A stretch of 25,270 nt of DNA from an uncultured Comamonadaceae bacterium (GTDB lineage Bacteria; Pseudomonadota; Gammaproteobacteria; Burkholderiales; Burkholderiaceae_C), in NCBI GenBank assembly GCA_937893415.1, contig CALBWZ010000395.1:1-25270 (forward strand), read 5' to 3'. Below, piece after piece: positions 1 to 7,697 of this stretch (position 1 is its first letter; every line of letters starts with the position of its first letter). The notes beneath the pieces are model-generated. The model was not told the DNA's origin. It did not search any database and saw only the letters and a program-made list of their open reading frames with translations. Made by a program: the position numbers and the translations under genes.

Positions 1-48
1 CCGGTGACACAGACCTTATCTGGACTGTGCTGTTTCCACTTTTGTCAG

Positions 49-111
49 TGAATAAACAACGCCCACTTTGCCCAGCCTGCAAATGACGTGAGGTGCCACG
101 TTGTTTATTCA
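49..111 (+). promoter_or_regulatory. 13-bp inverted repeat in the pckG leader
   Basis: TGAATAAACAACG at 49-61 is the exact reverse complement of CGTTGTTTATTCA at 99-111, with 37 bases between. The second arm ends four bases before the Shine-Dalgarno (AGGAGA, 115-120) of pckG. If transcribed, the arms would form a stem directly upstream of the ribosome binding site; as DNA they could be two operator half-sites. The sequence shows the repeat; the regulatory role is inferred. Confidence 0.5.
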
Positions 112-128
112 TTTAGGAGAAGTACTGC

Positions 129-1967
129 ATGAGCACGCCAAACATCGCTATCAACGCCCCCGCACACGTCCAACACACACGGCTATTGGCTTGGGTGCAA
201 GACATGGCCAACCTCACCCAAGCTGTCCAAGTGCATTGGTGTGACGGCAGTCAGGCTGAATACGACTTGCTGTGTGCGCAAATGGTTGCCAGCGGCACCA
301 TGAAGCGCTTGAACGCAGCCAAGCGCCCCAATTCTTTTTTGGCCTGTTCGGACCCGTCAGACGTTGCGCGCGTTGAGGACCGCACCTTTATTTGTTCAGA
401 TAACAAAGAAGACGCTGGCCCCACCAACAACTGGATGGAACCCGCAGACATGCGGGCCACCTTAAACCCCTTGTTCGCTGGCTCAATGCTTGGTCGCACC
501 CTGTATGTTGTGCCATTTTCTATGGGTCCACTGGGCTCACCCATTGCGCACATCGGCGTCGAACTGTCAGACAGTGCCTATGTGGCTGTCAACATGCGCT
601 TGATGACACGCATGGGCACAGCCGTTTTGGATGTGTTGGGTGACGATGGTGCGTTTGTACCGTGCATGCACACCGTCGGCGCACCATTGGCCGCTGGCCA
701 AACCGATGTGCCATGGCCCTGTAACCCCACCACCAAATACATCGTGCACTTTCCTAAGACACGTGAAATTTGGTCTTATGGTTCTGGCTACGGCGGCAAT
801 GCGTTGCTGGGCAAGAAGTGTTTTGCGTTGCGTATTGCGTCGACCATGGGCCAAGCCCAAGGCTGGCTGGCTGAACACATGCTGATTTTGGGGGTGACCA
901 ACCCGCAGGGCAAGAAATACCACGTTGCAGCAGCTTTTCCCAGCGCTTGTGGAAAAACCAACTTCGCCATGCTGATTCCGCCAACAGGGTTTGAAGGCTG
1001 GAAAGTCACCACAATCGGCGACGACATTGCGTGGATCAAGCCCGATGAGCAAGGACGCTTGCGCGCCATCAACCCAGAAGCTGGCTACTTTGGCGTGGCA
1101 CCTGGCACCAACATGCAAACCAACCCCAACTGCATGAAGAGCCTAGACCGCGACGCCATATTTACCAACGTGGCATTCACCGATGATGGCGATGTGTGGT
1201 GGGAAGGTATGGGCCCAGCACCCGCTCACGCGATTGACTGGCAGGGCCGCGATTGGACACCTGCTATTGCTACCGAAACGGGCGCCAAAGCAGCCCACCC
1301 TAACGCTCGCTTTACAGTGGCCGCCACCAACAACCCCGCATTAGACGAGGCATGGGACGACCCACAAGGTGTGGCAATTGACGCCTTTATTTTTGGTGGT
1401 CGCCGATCCACCACCGTGCCTCTGGTTACAGAAGCACGCAACTGGACAGAAGGTGTCTACATGGCCGCAACCATGGGCTCTGAAACCACTGCCGCCGCCT
1501 TTGGCGCGCAAGGTGTGGTGCGGCGTGACCCGTTTGCCATGTTGCCTTTTGCCGGCTACAACATGAGCGATTACTTCCAGCATTGGCTAGATATGGGCGA
1601 GCGCTTGGGTAACACAGGCGCCACACTGCCCAAAATCTTCACGACCAACTGGTTTCGCAAGGGCGAGGACGGCAAGTTTGTCTGGCCAGGCTTTGGCGAA
1701 AACATGCGCGTCTTGAAGTGGATGATCGACCGCATAGAGGGCAACGGCAACGGCGTTGAGCACATGGCCGGCGTCACGCCAACCTACGCCGACTTGCATT
1801 GGGAGGGTCTTGATTTCAGCGCCGCACAGTTTGACGCTGTCACCAGCATTGACAGCCAATCTTGGCGCGACGAGTTGGCGCTGCACCAAGAGCTGTTTGA
1901 CAAGCTCTCACACAACCTGCCCTCCGCACTGGTGAAAACCAAGGCTTCATGGTCGGCCAAGCTGTGA
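129..1967 (+). CDS. pckG: Phosphoenolpyruvate carboxykinase (GTP)
   Basis: Cytosolic gluconeogenic enzyme that converts oxaloacetate plus GTP to phosphoenolpyruvate, CO2 and GDP. The 612 residues match the usual length of the GTP-dependent family. Visible signatures are [16 protein letters not shown] (about 216-231, substrate and metal binding), [10 protein letters not shown] (about 246-255, metal-binding His), the P-loop PSACGKTN (271-278) with the family's active-site Cys, and GDDIAW (297-302, metal-binding Asp). The ATG at 129 is preceded by AGGAGA at 115-120 with good spacing. The gene stands alone and converges on the minus-strand gene ending at 2111. Its leader carries an inverted repeat and a segment shared with the leader of that neighbour, suggesting common control. 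Confidence 0.97.
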   Translation: MSTPNIAINAPAHVQHTRLLAWVQDMANLTQAVQVHWCDGSQAEYDLLCAQMVASGTMKRLNAAKRPNSFLACSDPSDVARVEDRTFICSDNKEDAGPTNNWMEPADMRATLNPLFAGSMLGRTLYVVPFSMGPLGSPIAHIGVELSDSAYVAVNMRLMTRMGTAVLDVLGDDGAFVPCMHTVGAPLAAGQTDVPWPCNPTTKYIVHFPKTREIWSYGSGYGGNALLGKKCFALRIASTMGQAQGWLAEHMLILGVTNPQGKKYHVAAAFPSACGKTNFAMLIPPTGFEGWKVTTIGDDIAWIKPDEQGRLRAINPEAGYFGVAPGTNMQTNPNCMKSLDRDAIFTNVAFTDDGDVWWEGMGPAPAHAIDWQGRDWTPAIATETGAKAAHPNARFTVAATNNPALDEAWDDPQGVAIDAFIFGGRRSTTVPLVTEARNWTEGVYMAATMGSETTAAAFGAQGVVRRDPFAMLPFAGYNMSDYFQHWLDMGERLGNTGATLPKIFTTNWFRKGEDGKFVWPGFGENMRVLKWMIDRIEGNGNGVEHMAGVTPTYADLHWEGLDFSAAQFDAVTSIDSQSWRDELALHQELFDKLSHNLPSALVKTKASWSAKL

Positions 1968-2029
1968 TGGCATAAAAGCCCAGTTGAACCGTTTTCCTGC
2001 AGCGCTTGCTTTGAGTTGTTTGATCGCAC

Positions 2030-2063
2030 AAAAAAGCCGCCTACGCGCTGCGCTGGACGGCTT
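2030..2063 (-). terminator. Rho-independent terminator of the 2111-2626 gene
   Basis: On the minus strand AAGCCG (2063-2058) pairs with CGGCTT (2039-2034), extended by two further pairs past a one-base bulge. The stem is followed by six T residues (2035-2030), the usual intrinsic terminator layout. Confidence 0.6.
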
Positions 2064-2079
2064 GATGCTGTGACAAACC

Positions 2080-2103
2080 AAGCACCGCCGACTGGCGGTG
2101 CTT
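2080..2103. terminator. Strong hairpin between convergent genes, possible terminator
   Basis: AAGCACCGCC (2080-2089) and GGCGGTGCTT (2094-2103) form a perfect 10-bp stem with a 4-base loop. It lies between the ends of pckG and the minus-strand membrane protein gene. There is no good T run on either side, so it may act as an mRNA 3' end stabiliser or assist the adjacent terminator at 2030-2063. Confidence 0.5.
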
Positions 2104-2110
2104 GCCGTAC

Positions 2111-2626
2111 TTAAATGTAGTACAGGTTTGACAAACGTTGACGGGCTCGCATGCCGGCACTTGGCTTGGCAACGCTGGTGCGTGTAACAACCGCACCGGC
2201 CATGCCCAAAGGTGTCAAAGCTTCTTCAAAAGTTTTGCACTGCTCGCTGGCTCGGCTACGCGCAACGTTGAGCTCGGCCATGATGCGGGGGTCACGCTGG
2301 GCCATGCCCATGAAGCGCGCTTGTGAACGCTGGTCTGCCAAATGGGCAGCGTAGCGGTTGCCCAAGGCTTGCAAGCGCAGGGCCATACGGCGTGCTGCCG
2401 GGCGCAGACCAACAAAAGCAACAAATACAACCGCCCACATGATCAACCAAGCGGCCATGAGGTAGTTTTCTGTGAGCACGCTGATGTAGCGGTCAGCCAG
2501 CACAACAGCCAACGCGGTCACTGCAGCCAACAAAGCCGCTGTTAATGCGGGGGCTTGGGGACGTGGGGAACGTGCTGGACGCAAACTTGAAGTCGCACTG
2601 AAAGTGGAAGCGGTCTGTGTAGACAT
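2111..2626 (-). CDS. Small membrane protein of unknown function
   Basis: I do not recognise a named family. The 171 residues have a Ser/Ala/Pro-rich N-terminus, then two hydrophobic segments at about 27-45 and 55-75 separated by a short polar loop (DRYISVLTENY). A charged, Arg-rich, probably helical region of about 95 residues follows. This suggests a two-helix inner-membrane protein with a cytoplasmic tail. The start is supported by GGAGA on the minus strand at 2638-2634, before ATG at 2626. The leader upstream of this site is nearly identical to that of pckG. A LysR gene is divergent 101 bases away and a TAGGGTAAACCCTA palindrome lies between, so local regulation is plausible. Confidence 0.75.
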   Translation of the reverse strand: MSTQTASTFSATSSLRPARSPRPQAPALTAALLAAVTALAVVLADRYISVLTENYLMAAWLIMWAVVFVAFVGLRPAARRMALRLQALGNRYAAHLADQRSQARFMGMAQRDPRIMAELNVARSRASEQCKTFEEALTPLGMAGAVVTRTSVAKPSAGMRARQRLSNLYYI

Positions 2627-2632
2627 GTTTTT

Positions 2633-2658
2633 TTCTCCGTATGAATAAACAATGTGGC
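2633..2658 (-). promoter_or_regulatory. Leader element shared with pckG
   Basis: On the minus strand this segment reads GCCAC-A-TTGTTTATTCAT, two variable bases, then GGAGAA. The pckG leader at 95-121 reads GCCAC-G-TTGTTTATTCAT, three variable bases, then GGAGAA. The match covers the Shine-Dalgarno and the bases upstream of it. Coding sequences of the two genes are unrelated, so this looks like a shared control element or a duplicated leader. Confidence 0.55.
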
Positions 2659-2663
2659 AACTA

Positions 2664-2677
2664 TAGGGTAAACCCTA
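2664..2677. promoter_or_regulatory. Perfect palindrome, likely operator
   Basis: TAGGGT-AA-ACCCTA is a perfect inverted repeat in the intergenic region between the small membrane protein gene (-) and the LysR gene (+). A closely related palindrome (AGGGA-TT-TCCCT) lies upstream of dctP at 15970-15981. A transcription factor site is inferred; the factor is not known. Confidence 0.45.
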
Positions 2678-2709
2678 GACACTTGCTAATTTATCTTTGT
2701 AATAGATGC

Positions 2710-2726
2710 CATTCATAATGTGAATG
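2710..2726. promoter_or_regulatory. Dyad at the LysR gene start, possible autoregulatory site
   Basis: CATTCA-TAATG-TGAATG is a perfect 6-bp dyad ending two bases before the LysR start codon. It contains a T-N11-A core as expected for LysR-family boxes. Autoregulation is inferred from its position. Confidence 0.35.
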
Positions 2727-2727
2727 T

Positions 2728-3696
2728 ATGCAGGACTCTTTTAACAAGCCCATTAACTTTAGACAGCTAGACCTCAACCTGCTGCGTGTCTTTGACGAAG
2801 TCATGTCCGAACGCAACCTCACGCGCGCGGCTGACAACCTAGCAATGACCCAGCCCGCGGTCAGCAACGCTTTGCGACGCCTACGCAGTGTCTTGCAAGA
2901 CGATTTGGTCAAACGAAGCGGCTACGGCATTGAGCCAACCGCCAAGGCCGTTGCGCTGTGGCCATCGGTCAGAAGCGCTCTGTCGCTGCTGCGCGAATCC
3001 ATTGCGCCCGGGGCGTTTGACCCCGCAACCGCGGGAGACACATTTATGCTGGCCATGTCGGACGCAACAGCGGCCAAACTCATGCCGGCAGTGGTGCACA
3101 CGCTCAACAGCGAGGCACCGGGCTTGAGCCTACGGGTATTGCCCTTGACCACACGCGACCCAAGGCCCCTGCTCGAATCGCGAGAAGCGGATATGGCCAT
3201 TGGACACTTTCCTGGTGTGATGGCTGAGCTGGCCGCGGTGCACTTGCAAGAAGCAAGGCCGAGCTACGATTTGCAACGCTTGTACAGCGGGCGGTACGTG
3301 GTGGTCATGCGCCGCGAGCACCCCATGGCCAAACAGCCTGGACTGAGTCTAAACGGCTACTGCAATGCCAGACACTTGTTGGTGAGCTTCTCTGGTCGCC
3401 CTTTTGGGTTTGTAGATGAGGCCCTGCGCATGCTGGGACGCCAGCGCCGCGTGGTCATGACCGTCAACCAGTTCTTTACTGCCGGACGGGTGGTGGCCGG
3501 CTCTGACTTACTGACGGTGCTCCCCGCCCACTTTGTGGAGACCACAGGCATGGGACGTGCCCTGGTGGTGCGCGAACTCCCATTGAAAGTACCAGAAGTC
3601 CATGTAGATGCCTTGTGGCACAGCCACAGCTCGCAAAGCCCTGCCCATCAGTGGTTGCTGAAAACCATGGCGCGAAGTGCACAGACGCAAGGCTAA
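2728..3696 (+). CDS. LysR-family transcriptional regulator
   Basis: The 322-residue protein has an N-terminal winged helix-turn-helix at about residues 12-70 (LNLLRVFDEVM, LTRAADNLAMTQPAVSNALRRL) and a C-terminal periplasmic-binding-protein-like effector domain at about 100-310. Length is normal for LysR regulators. The ligand and targets cannot be told from the sequence. There is no clear Shine-Dalgarno before the ATG at 2728, only a dyad with a T-N11-A core, so translation may be weak or the transcript leaderless. It is divergent from the small membrane protein gene, which is therefore the first candidate target. It is convergent with the next regulator gene. Confidence 0.93.
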   Translation: MQDSFNKPINFRQLDLNLLRVFDEVMSERNLTRAADNLAMTQPAVSNALRRLRSVLQDDLVKRSGYGIEPTAKAVALWPSVRSALSLLRESIAPGAFDPATAGDTFMLAMSDATAAKLMPAVVHTLNSEAPGLSLRVLPLTTRDPRPLLESREADMAIGHFPGVMAELAAVHLQEARPSYDLQRLYSGRYVVVMRREHPMAKQPGLSLNGYCNARHLLVSFSGRPFGFVDEALRMLGRQRRVVMTVNQFFTAGRVVAGSDLLTVLPAHFVETTGMGRALVVRELPLKVPEVHVDALWHSHSSQSPAHQWLLKTMARSAQTQG

Positions 3697-3730
3697 AGGG
3701 GCCCAGAACAAGCCACCATAAGCAAGCCTC

Positions 3731-4654
3731 CTAGCCCCGACCAGGCGCGCGCAAACTCAAGCTTGCCGCATCGGTCAGGGCGACGGTGAGATTCGCCAGC
3801 ACATCGGAGTCTAGGTTCCAGCAGTGCCAAGACAAGTCTACCCAGTGGCTGTAGCTGGGCAGTAAATGCACCAGCTCACCTGCGTCGACCAAGTCTTGCA
3901 CCATCAAGCGTGGCAACACACCCACACCCCAGCCCGCTTGCGTCACGCGGACCTGCGCGGTGCTAGAGGGTGTGAAAACCCGGCGCAACGTTGGCGCACT
4001 CAGGCCAAGGGCTTTGGCTATGAATTCGCGTGGAATGAAATCTTTGCGGTTGTGGGCTACGAACTGCAAACGGTGAAAGTTGTGTGCACTTAAACCTTTG
4101 GGCACATGCGCGTGCGCATAGTCTGGGGTTGCCACCGCAATGTAATCCATGCTGCCCAATGCCACCATGCGACAGCCCCGCAAGGCTTGGTTCATGGAGG
4201 TCACGCAGCCCATGACCTTGCCTTGGCGCAGCCAATCCTGCGTAAAGGCTTGGTCATCGGCAAAAATTTCAACGGGCGCCCCTGAGCGCGCCAAACTGTC
4301 TAGCGCCGGCAATGCCCACGTGGCAATACTGTCTGCGTTGATGGCCACAGACACGCCCTCTTCTTCACCCCCGCTGCCTTCATGACCAGGCGCTATGTCG
4401 CGCCATTCACGCTCAAGGTCGGCACGCAACAAGCGCAGCATCTTTGTATGCTTGATGAACAACTGTCCCGCCGCAGTGGCCCTCAGCGGGCGGCTTCGAA
4501 CCACCAACACCGTACCAGCCTGTGCCTCTAGCGCACGCAAGCGCTGCGATACCGCTGACTGGGTGATGTTGAGCCGTTGTGCTGCGCGCTCGAAACCACC
4601 TTCTTCAACAATAGCGGCCAAACACTCGAGGGCTTGCGGGTCTAAATTGTTCAT
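3731..4654 (-). CDS. argP: ArgP/LysG-type LysR-family regulator
   Basis: The 307-residue protein has an N-terminal helix-turn-helix (FERAAQRLNITQSAVSQRLRAL, about 21-42) typical of the ArgP (IciA) branch of LysR, including the LDPQALECLAAIVEEGGF start. The effector domain carries ArgP-like stretches such as VSVAINADSIATWALPAL. In known members this regulator senses lysine or arginine and controls a LysE/ArgO exporter. No exporter is present here; the divergent partner 130 bases away is dadA. The ATG at 4654 gives the full N-terminal helix. The subfamily assignment is from recognised motifs, and the effector is not certain. Confidence 0.85.
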   Translation of the reverse strand: MNNLDPQALECLAAIVEEGGFERAAQRLNITQSAVSQRLRALEAQAGTVLVVRSRPLRATAAGQLFIKHTKMLRLLRADLEREWRDIAPGHEGSGGEEEGVSVAINADSIATWALPALDSLARSGAPVEIFADDQAFTQDWLRQGKVMGCVTSMNQALRGCRMVALGSMDYIAVATPDYAHAHVPKGLSAHNFHRLQFVAHNRKDFIPREFIAKALGLSAPTLRRVFTPSSTAQVRVTQAGWGVGVLPRLMVQDLVDAGELVHLLPSYSHWVDLSWHCWNLDSDVLANLTVALTDAASLSLRAPGRG

Positions 4655-4731
4655 AATTTCACGTGTTTCCGTGTATTAGCAAATTACATGGAATCATTAT
4701 TTAGTTAATCTAGCTTCATTTATACCGCGCT

Positions 4732-4752
4732 ATTTGCCATAACGTGGCAAAT
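4732..4752. promoter_or_regulatory. 8-bp inverted repeat in the argP-dadA intergenic region
   Basis: ATTTGCCA (4732-4739) and TGGCAAAT (4745-4752) are perfect inverted arms around a 5-base centre, 32 bases before the dadA start. A related half-site, AGCAAAT, occurs at 4678-4684. The position suits an operator for the divergent regulator or for an Lrp-type amino-acid regulator. The function is inferred. Confidence 0.45.
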
Positions 4753-4784
4753 TGGTGACTTCACTCATTTAAAAGGCTTGGTTT

Positions 4785-6074
4785 ATGCACGCAGTCGTTT
4801 TAGGTGCCGGCGTTATTGGCATCAGTACCGCTTGGCATTTGCGCCAATTAGGCCACGAGGTAACGGTTGTGGATCGCCAGAGCGGACCGGCCATGGAGAC
4901 CAGCTTTGCCAACGCGGGCCAAATCTCAGTGAGCTACTGTGAACCTTGGGCCAATAAGCACGCGCCACTCAAAACCCTGAAATGGATGTTTGACGACACC
5001 GCGCCGCTGCTGTTTAGGCCGCAACTTGATTGGTCACAGTGGGCCTGGGGGTTGCGGTTTTTAACCCAATGCAACGACCGCGCCTTCACCCGCAACGTGG
5101 GCCAGCTGGTGGCCTTGGGTGCTTACAGCCACCAAGCACTCAAAGAGGTGGTGACACACACAGGCATTGAATACCACCGCATAGAAAAAGGCATAGCCCA
5201 CTATTACAGCGACCAAGCCTCGTTTGACGGCGCAGCGCAAGCAGCTGAATTAATGCAGCGCTACGGCGTATCGCGCCGTGTGGTGAGCCGTGATGAGTTG
5301 CTGCGTATAGAGCCAGCACTCAAACCATTTGCAAACCGCATCTGCGGCGGCACCTATACAGATACCGACGAGTCTGGCGATGCACATGTGTTTACTGCTG
5401 CGCTGGCCAAACACTGCGAAGCTGCGGGTGTGCACTTCCAATTCAACCAACATATAGAACAACTCGAAAAAAACGGCAACGCCATAGACGCCGTGCAGCT
5501 GCGCCACGCACACAGCGGACAAACCATACGCTTGGCGGCGGACGCCTTTGTGGTGGCCTGCGGCTCTTACACAACACCATTGCTAAAAACAGTGGGTATG
5601 CATGTGCCAATCTACCCCGGCAAAGGCTACAGCGCCACACTGCCGCTGCTCAAACCGGGGGAGGCGCCCATGGTCAGCATGATTGACGACGCCAAAAAGT
5701 GCGCCATGTCGCGCTTGGGCAACCACCTGCGCATCGCGGGCACCATTGAGTTGAGCGGTTTTGATTTGCACTTAGACACGCCATTGGCGCGCAAACGGTG
5801 TGACATGCTGGTGCAACGTGTAGAAGAGGTTATGCCGGGTGTGGCTGACACCCGCACGCCGGAGCAAGGCGGTAATCCCGCCTACTGGTGTGGCCTGCGA
5901 CCAGCAACACCCAGCAACATCCCACTGATTGGCCGCACCAAAATGAACAAACTGTGGATCAACGCCGGACACGGCACACTAGGGTGGACACACGCAGCCG
6001 GCTCGGGCAAGGCGCTGGCAGAGCTGATGAATGGCCAAACCCCCGCCATGACGTTTGGTTTTGCCGCTGGCTGA
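4785..6074 (+). CDS. dadA: D-amino acid dehydrogenase
   Basis: FAD-dependent inner-membrane-associated dehydrogenase that deaminates D-amino acids, chiefly D-alanine, to 2-oxo acids and passes electrons to the quinone pool. The 429 residues match DadA length. The N-terminal dinucleotide fold shows GAGVIG (7-12), followed by the DadA signature ETSFANAGQIS (about 38-48) and LKTLKWMFDDTAPLLFRP. The C-terminal part has the substrate and FAD closing motif GLRPATPSNIPLIG and NAGHGTLGWTHAAGSGKALA. The start at 4785 follows AAAAGG. In many proteobacteria dadA is followed by the racemase dadX and controlled by Lrp. Here no racemase follows and an ArgP-type regulator is divergent. Confidence 0.95.
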   Translation: MHAVVLGAGVIGISTAWHLRQLGHEVTVVDRQSGPAMETSFANAGQISVSYCEPWANKHAPLKTLKWMFDDTAPLLFRPQLDWSQWAWGLRFLTQCNDRAFTRNVGQLVALGAYSHQALKEVVTHTGIEYHRIEKGIAHYYSDQASFDGAAQAAELMQRYGVSRRVVSRDELLRIEPALKPFANRICGGTYTDTDESGDAHVFTAALAKHCEAAGVHFQFNQHIEQLEKNGNAIDAVQLRHAHSGQTIRLAADAFVVACGSYTTPLLKTVGMHVPIYPGKGYSATLPLLKPGEAPMVSMIDDAKKCAMSRLGNHLRIAGTIELSGFDLHLDTPLARKRCDMLVQRVEEVMPGVADTRTPEQGGNPAYWCGLRPATPSNIPLIGRTKMNKLWINAGHGTLGWTHAAGSGKALAELMNGQTPAMTFGFAAG

Positions 6075-6111
6075 ACCGCCCAGGTTTAAGCTGGGGAAAG
6101 GCCCTCCGACC

Positions 6112-7095
6112 TCAATTCAGGTGTTTGTGCGAACCTTGCTCGACCAAGTCGCTGTGGCGCTCAAACAGCAGGCGGTTTTTCATCCAGCCAATAAGATCAC
6201 CCCACATTTGCCGCGTCTCTGCAGCTGTAGGTGCGTCAATGGCGTGCAACAACTCTACAGTCACCACAGGCACGTGGTGCTCCAAGGATCCGTAATTACC
6301 CACAGAGCCTGGATAAATGCCCAGGCGGTCTAGGTGCAGACGGCCCAGTTTTTTAGGTGGCGTGAGTGCGCCGTCAAAGTCCAGAATGCCATAGGGTGCA
6401 TGAATGCTCACAATCAAGTCCGGCTGAAAAGCTTGAATTTCATTGAGCAAAAACTGCGTTTCGGGCTCAGAACCCGCAAACTTACCAGGCCAGCGGCGTG
6501 GGTCGCGCCCAGTTCGATTTTCCCAATAATGCTTGGTTTCCACCGCCCAGTTTTTGGTGGGAAAGTTGCGGTTTAAGTCAACGCCATTGGCATTCATGCG
6601 TTTGGCAGGTGAGGCCAGCATGCCATCGGGATTGAGCAACGGTATAAAACGCCAGTAAGCAATAGAGGGGTCGTCGGTGGCGATTTGCAACCAGTGCATG
6701 GCCAGCGTGGTGGAGGTGAGCTCATCGCCATGAATGCCACCCACAACGATCACCCGCAACTGCGGCGACCCTGCACGAATGTCCACGCTGTACAAGGGCT
6801 CACCTTGCACGCTGCGCCCGCCAGTCGGTTGCAAACCAGATGTGGTGCACAAGCCCATGCTCAGGTCAGGTACTCGCACCGCCCACGCTTGGCAAATGGC
6901 ATCGTCCAACCGCTGCGCGGCAATATCGGGGGCCAAACCACCGTGGCGGCCTTCAGCGCCCCAGCCAATTTGACCCGCAAAGGATTTGGTCAATGCGGCG
7001 CTCAAGCACACACACGCCAGCAACGCCTGCAGCAAACCAGCCCTAAGACGCAAAAAAGGCACGTTTTGAGGCGTCCTGAAACAAAACATCAACAT
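6112..7095 (-). CDS. M14-family zinc peptidase, MpaA-like, with signal peptide
   Basis: Zinc carboxypeptidase fold. Counting from the ATG at 7095 (327 residues), the zinc ligands appear as GGIHGDELTS (His 122, Glu 125) and SIHAPYG (His 232). The family motif NANGVDLNRN (about 168-177) follows the first pair, and VTVELLH carries the probable catalytic Glu (281). The closest family is murein peptide amidase MpaA and related succinylglutamate desuccinylase-like proteins. An N-terminal basic-hydrophobic stretch (RLRAGLLQALLACVCLSAA) followed by SFAG suggests export, unlike the cytoplasmic MpaA of E. coli. No start has a clear Shine-Dalgarno: ATG 7095, ATG 7089 and TTG 7134 are all possible. It converges on dadA with a 37-base gap. 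Confidence 0.85.
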   Translation of the reverse strand: MLMFCFRTPQNVPFLRLRAGLLQALLACVCLSAALTKSFAGQIGWGAEGRHGGLAPDIAAQRLDDAICQAWAVRVPDLSMGLCTTSGLQPTGGRSVQGEPLYSVDIRAGSPQLRVIVVGGIHGDELTSTTLAMHWLQIATDDPSIAYWRFIPLLNPDGMLASPAKRMNANGVDLNRNFPTKNWAVETKHYWENRTGRDPRRWPGKFAGSEPETQFLLNEIQAFQPDLIVSIHAPYGILDFDGALTPPKKLGRLHLDRLGIYPGSVGNYGSLEHHVPVVTVELLHAIDAPTAAETRQMWGDLIGWMKNRLLFERHSDLVEQGSHKHLN

Positions 7096-7180
7096 ATTGC
7101 AATTGTAGGCAAAAGCTGAGGTGGCCAAATTCAATAAGCGTGGGACAACTCACACAACTGAGATGCGTTAGATTAGCGCC

Positions 7181-7687
7181 ATGTCATTAAATACCTCAGA
7201 ACTCCCCGTTAACGTTGAACCACAGTTACTCAAGCAGGCTTTGGCCCAGTTTGCAACCGGCGTCACCATAGTCACCACATGCGACCAAGAGGGTCAGCAC
7301 GTTGGCCTTACAGTCAACTCCTTTAACGCTGTCTCACTCACGCCGCCGTTGGTGCTGTGGAGCGTAGACAAACACTCGCGCACCTTGCAAGCCTTTGAAC
7401 ATGCCAGCCACTTCGCTGTTCACATATTGGCCCACGACCAACAAGCGCTGGCCATGCGGTTTGCCAGTCGCAGTGAAGACCGCTTTGCTGGCTTGGACAT
7501 ACAAACAGGCTTGGGCGGCGTGCCATTGATACCGGGCGCTGTGGCAACCTTGCAGTGCCGCACGCACCAGCAAGTGGCTGCGGGCGATCACATCATCCTT
7601 ATTGGCTGGGTGGAGCACATAGACCAGGCCAACACACCACAAACAGCGCTGGCTTATCACCGCAGCCAATTTGTGCCAATCGGCTAG
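7181..7687 (+). CDS. Flavin reductase (FMN-binding split barrel)
   Basis: The 168-residue protein matches the HpaC/RutF-type NAD(P)H:flavin oxidoreductase family. It starts with LKQALAQFATGVTIVTT, contains VNSFNAVSLTPPLVLWSVDK (about 45-65, flavin binding) and ends with GDHIILIGWVEHI. These small enzymes usually supply reduced FMN or FAD to a partner monooxygenase. No monooxygenase is encoded next door; the gene downstream is a DMT permease starting 10 bases after the stop. No strong Shine-Dalgarno precedes the ATG. The physiological partner is unknown. Confidence 0.9.
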   Translation: MSLNTSELPVNVEPQLLKQALAQFATGVTIVTTCDQEGQHVGLTVNSFNAVSLTPPLVLWSVDKHSRTLQAFEHASHFAVHILAHDQQALAMRFASRSEDRFAGLDIQTGLGGVPLIPGAVATLQCRTHQQVAAGDHIILIGWVEHIDQANTPQTALAYHRSQFVPIG

Positions 7688-7697
7688 AAGGCCGCCT

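Noticed and set aside
42..70. TTGTCA with a 17-base spacing as a pckG promoter
   Set aside because: The matching -10 position (ACTTTG) is too poor, so no promoter is claimed.
567..1118. 183-codon open frame antisense to pckG
   Set aside because: It is a shadow of the strongly conserved pckG codons, with no start signals and no family motif.
4657..4665. TTTCACGTG, possible parS half-site upstream of the ArgP-type gene
   Set aside because: Only one half and the core match; the other half (TTTCC) departs from the consensus at most positions.
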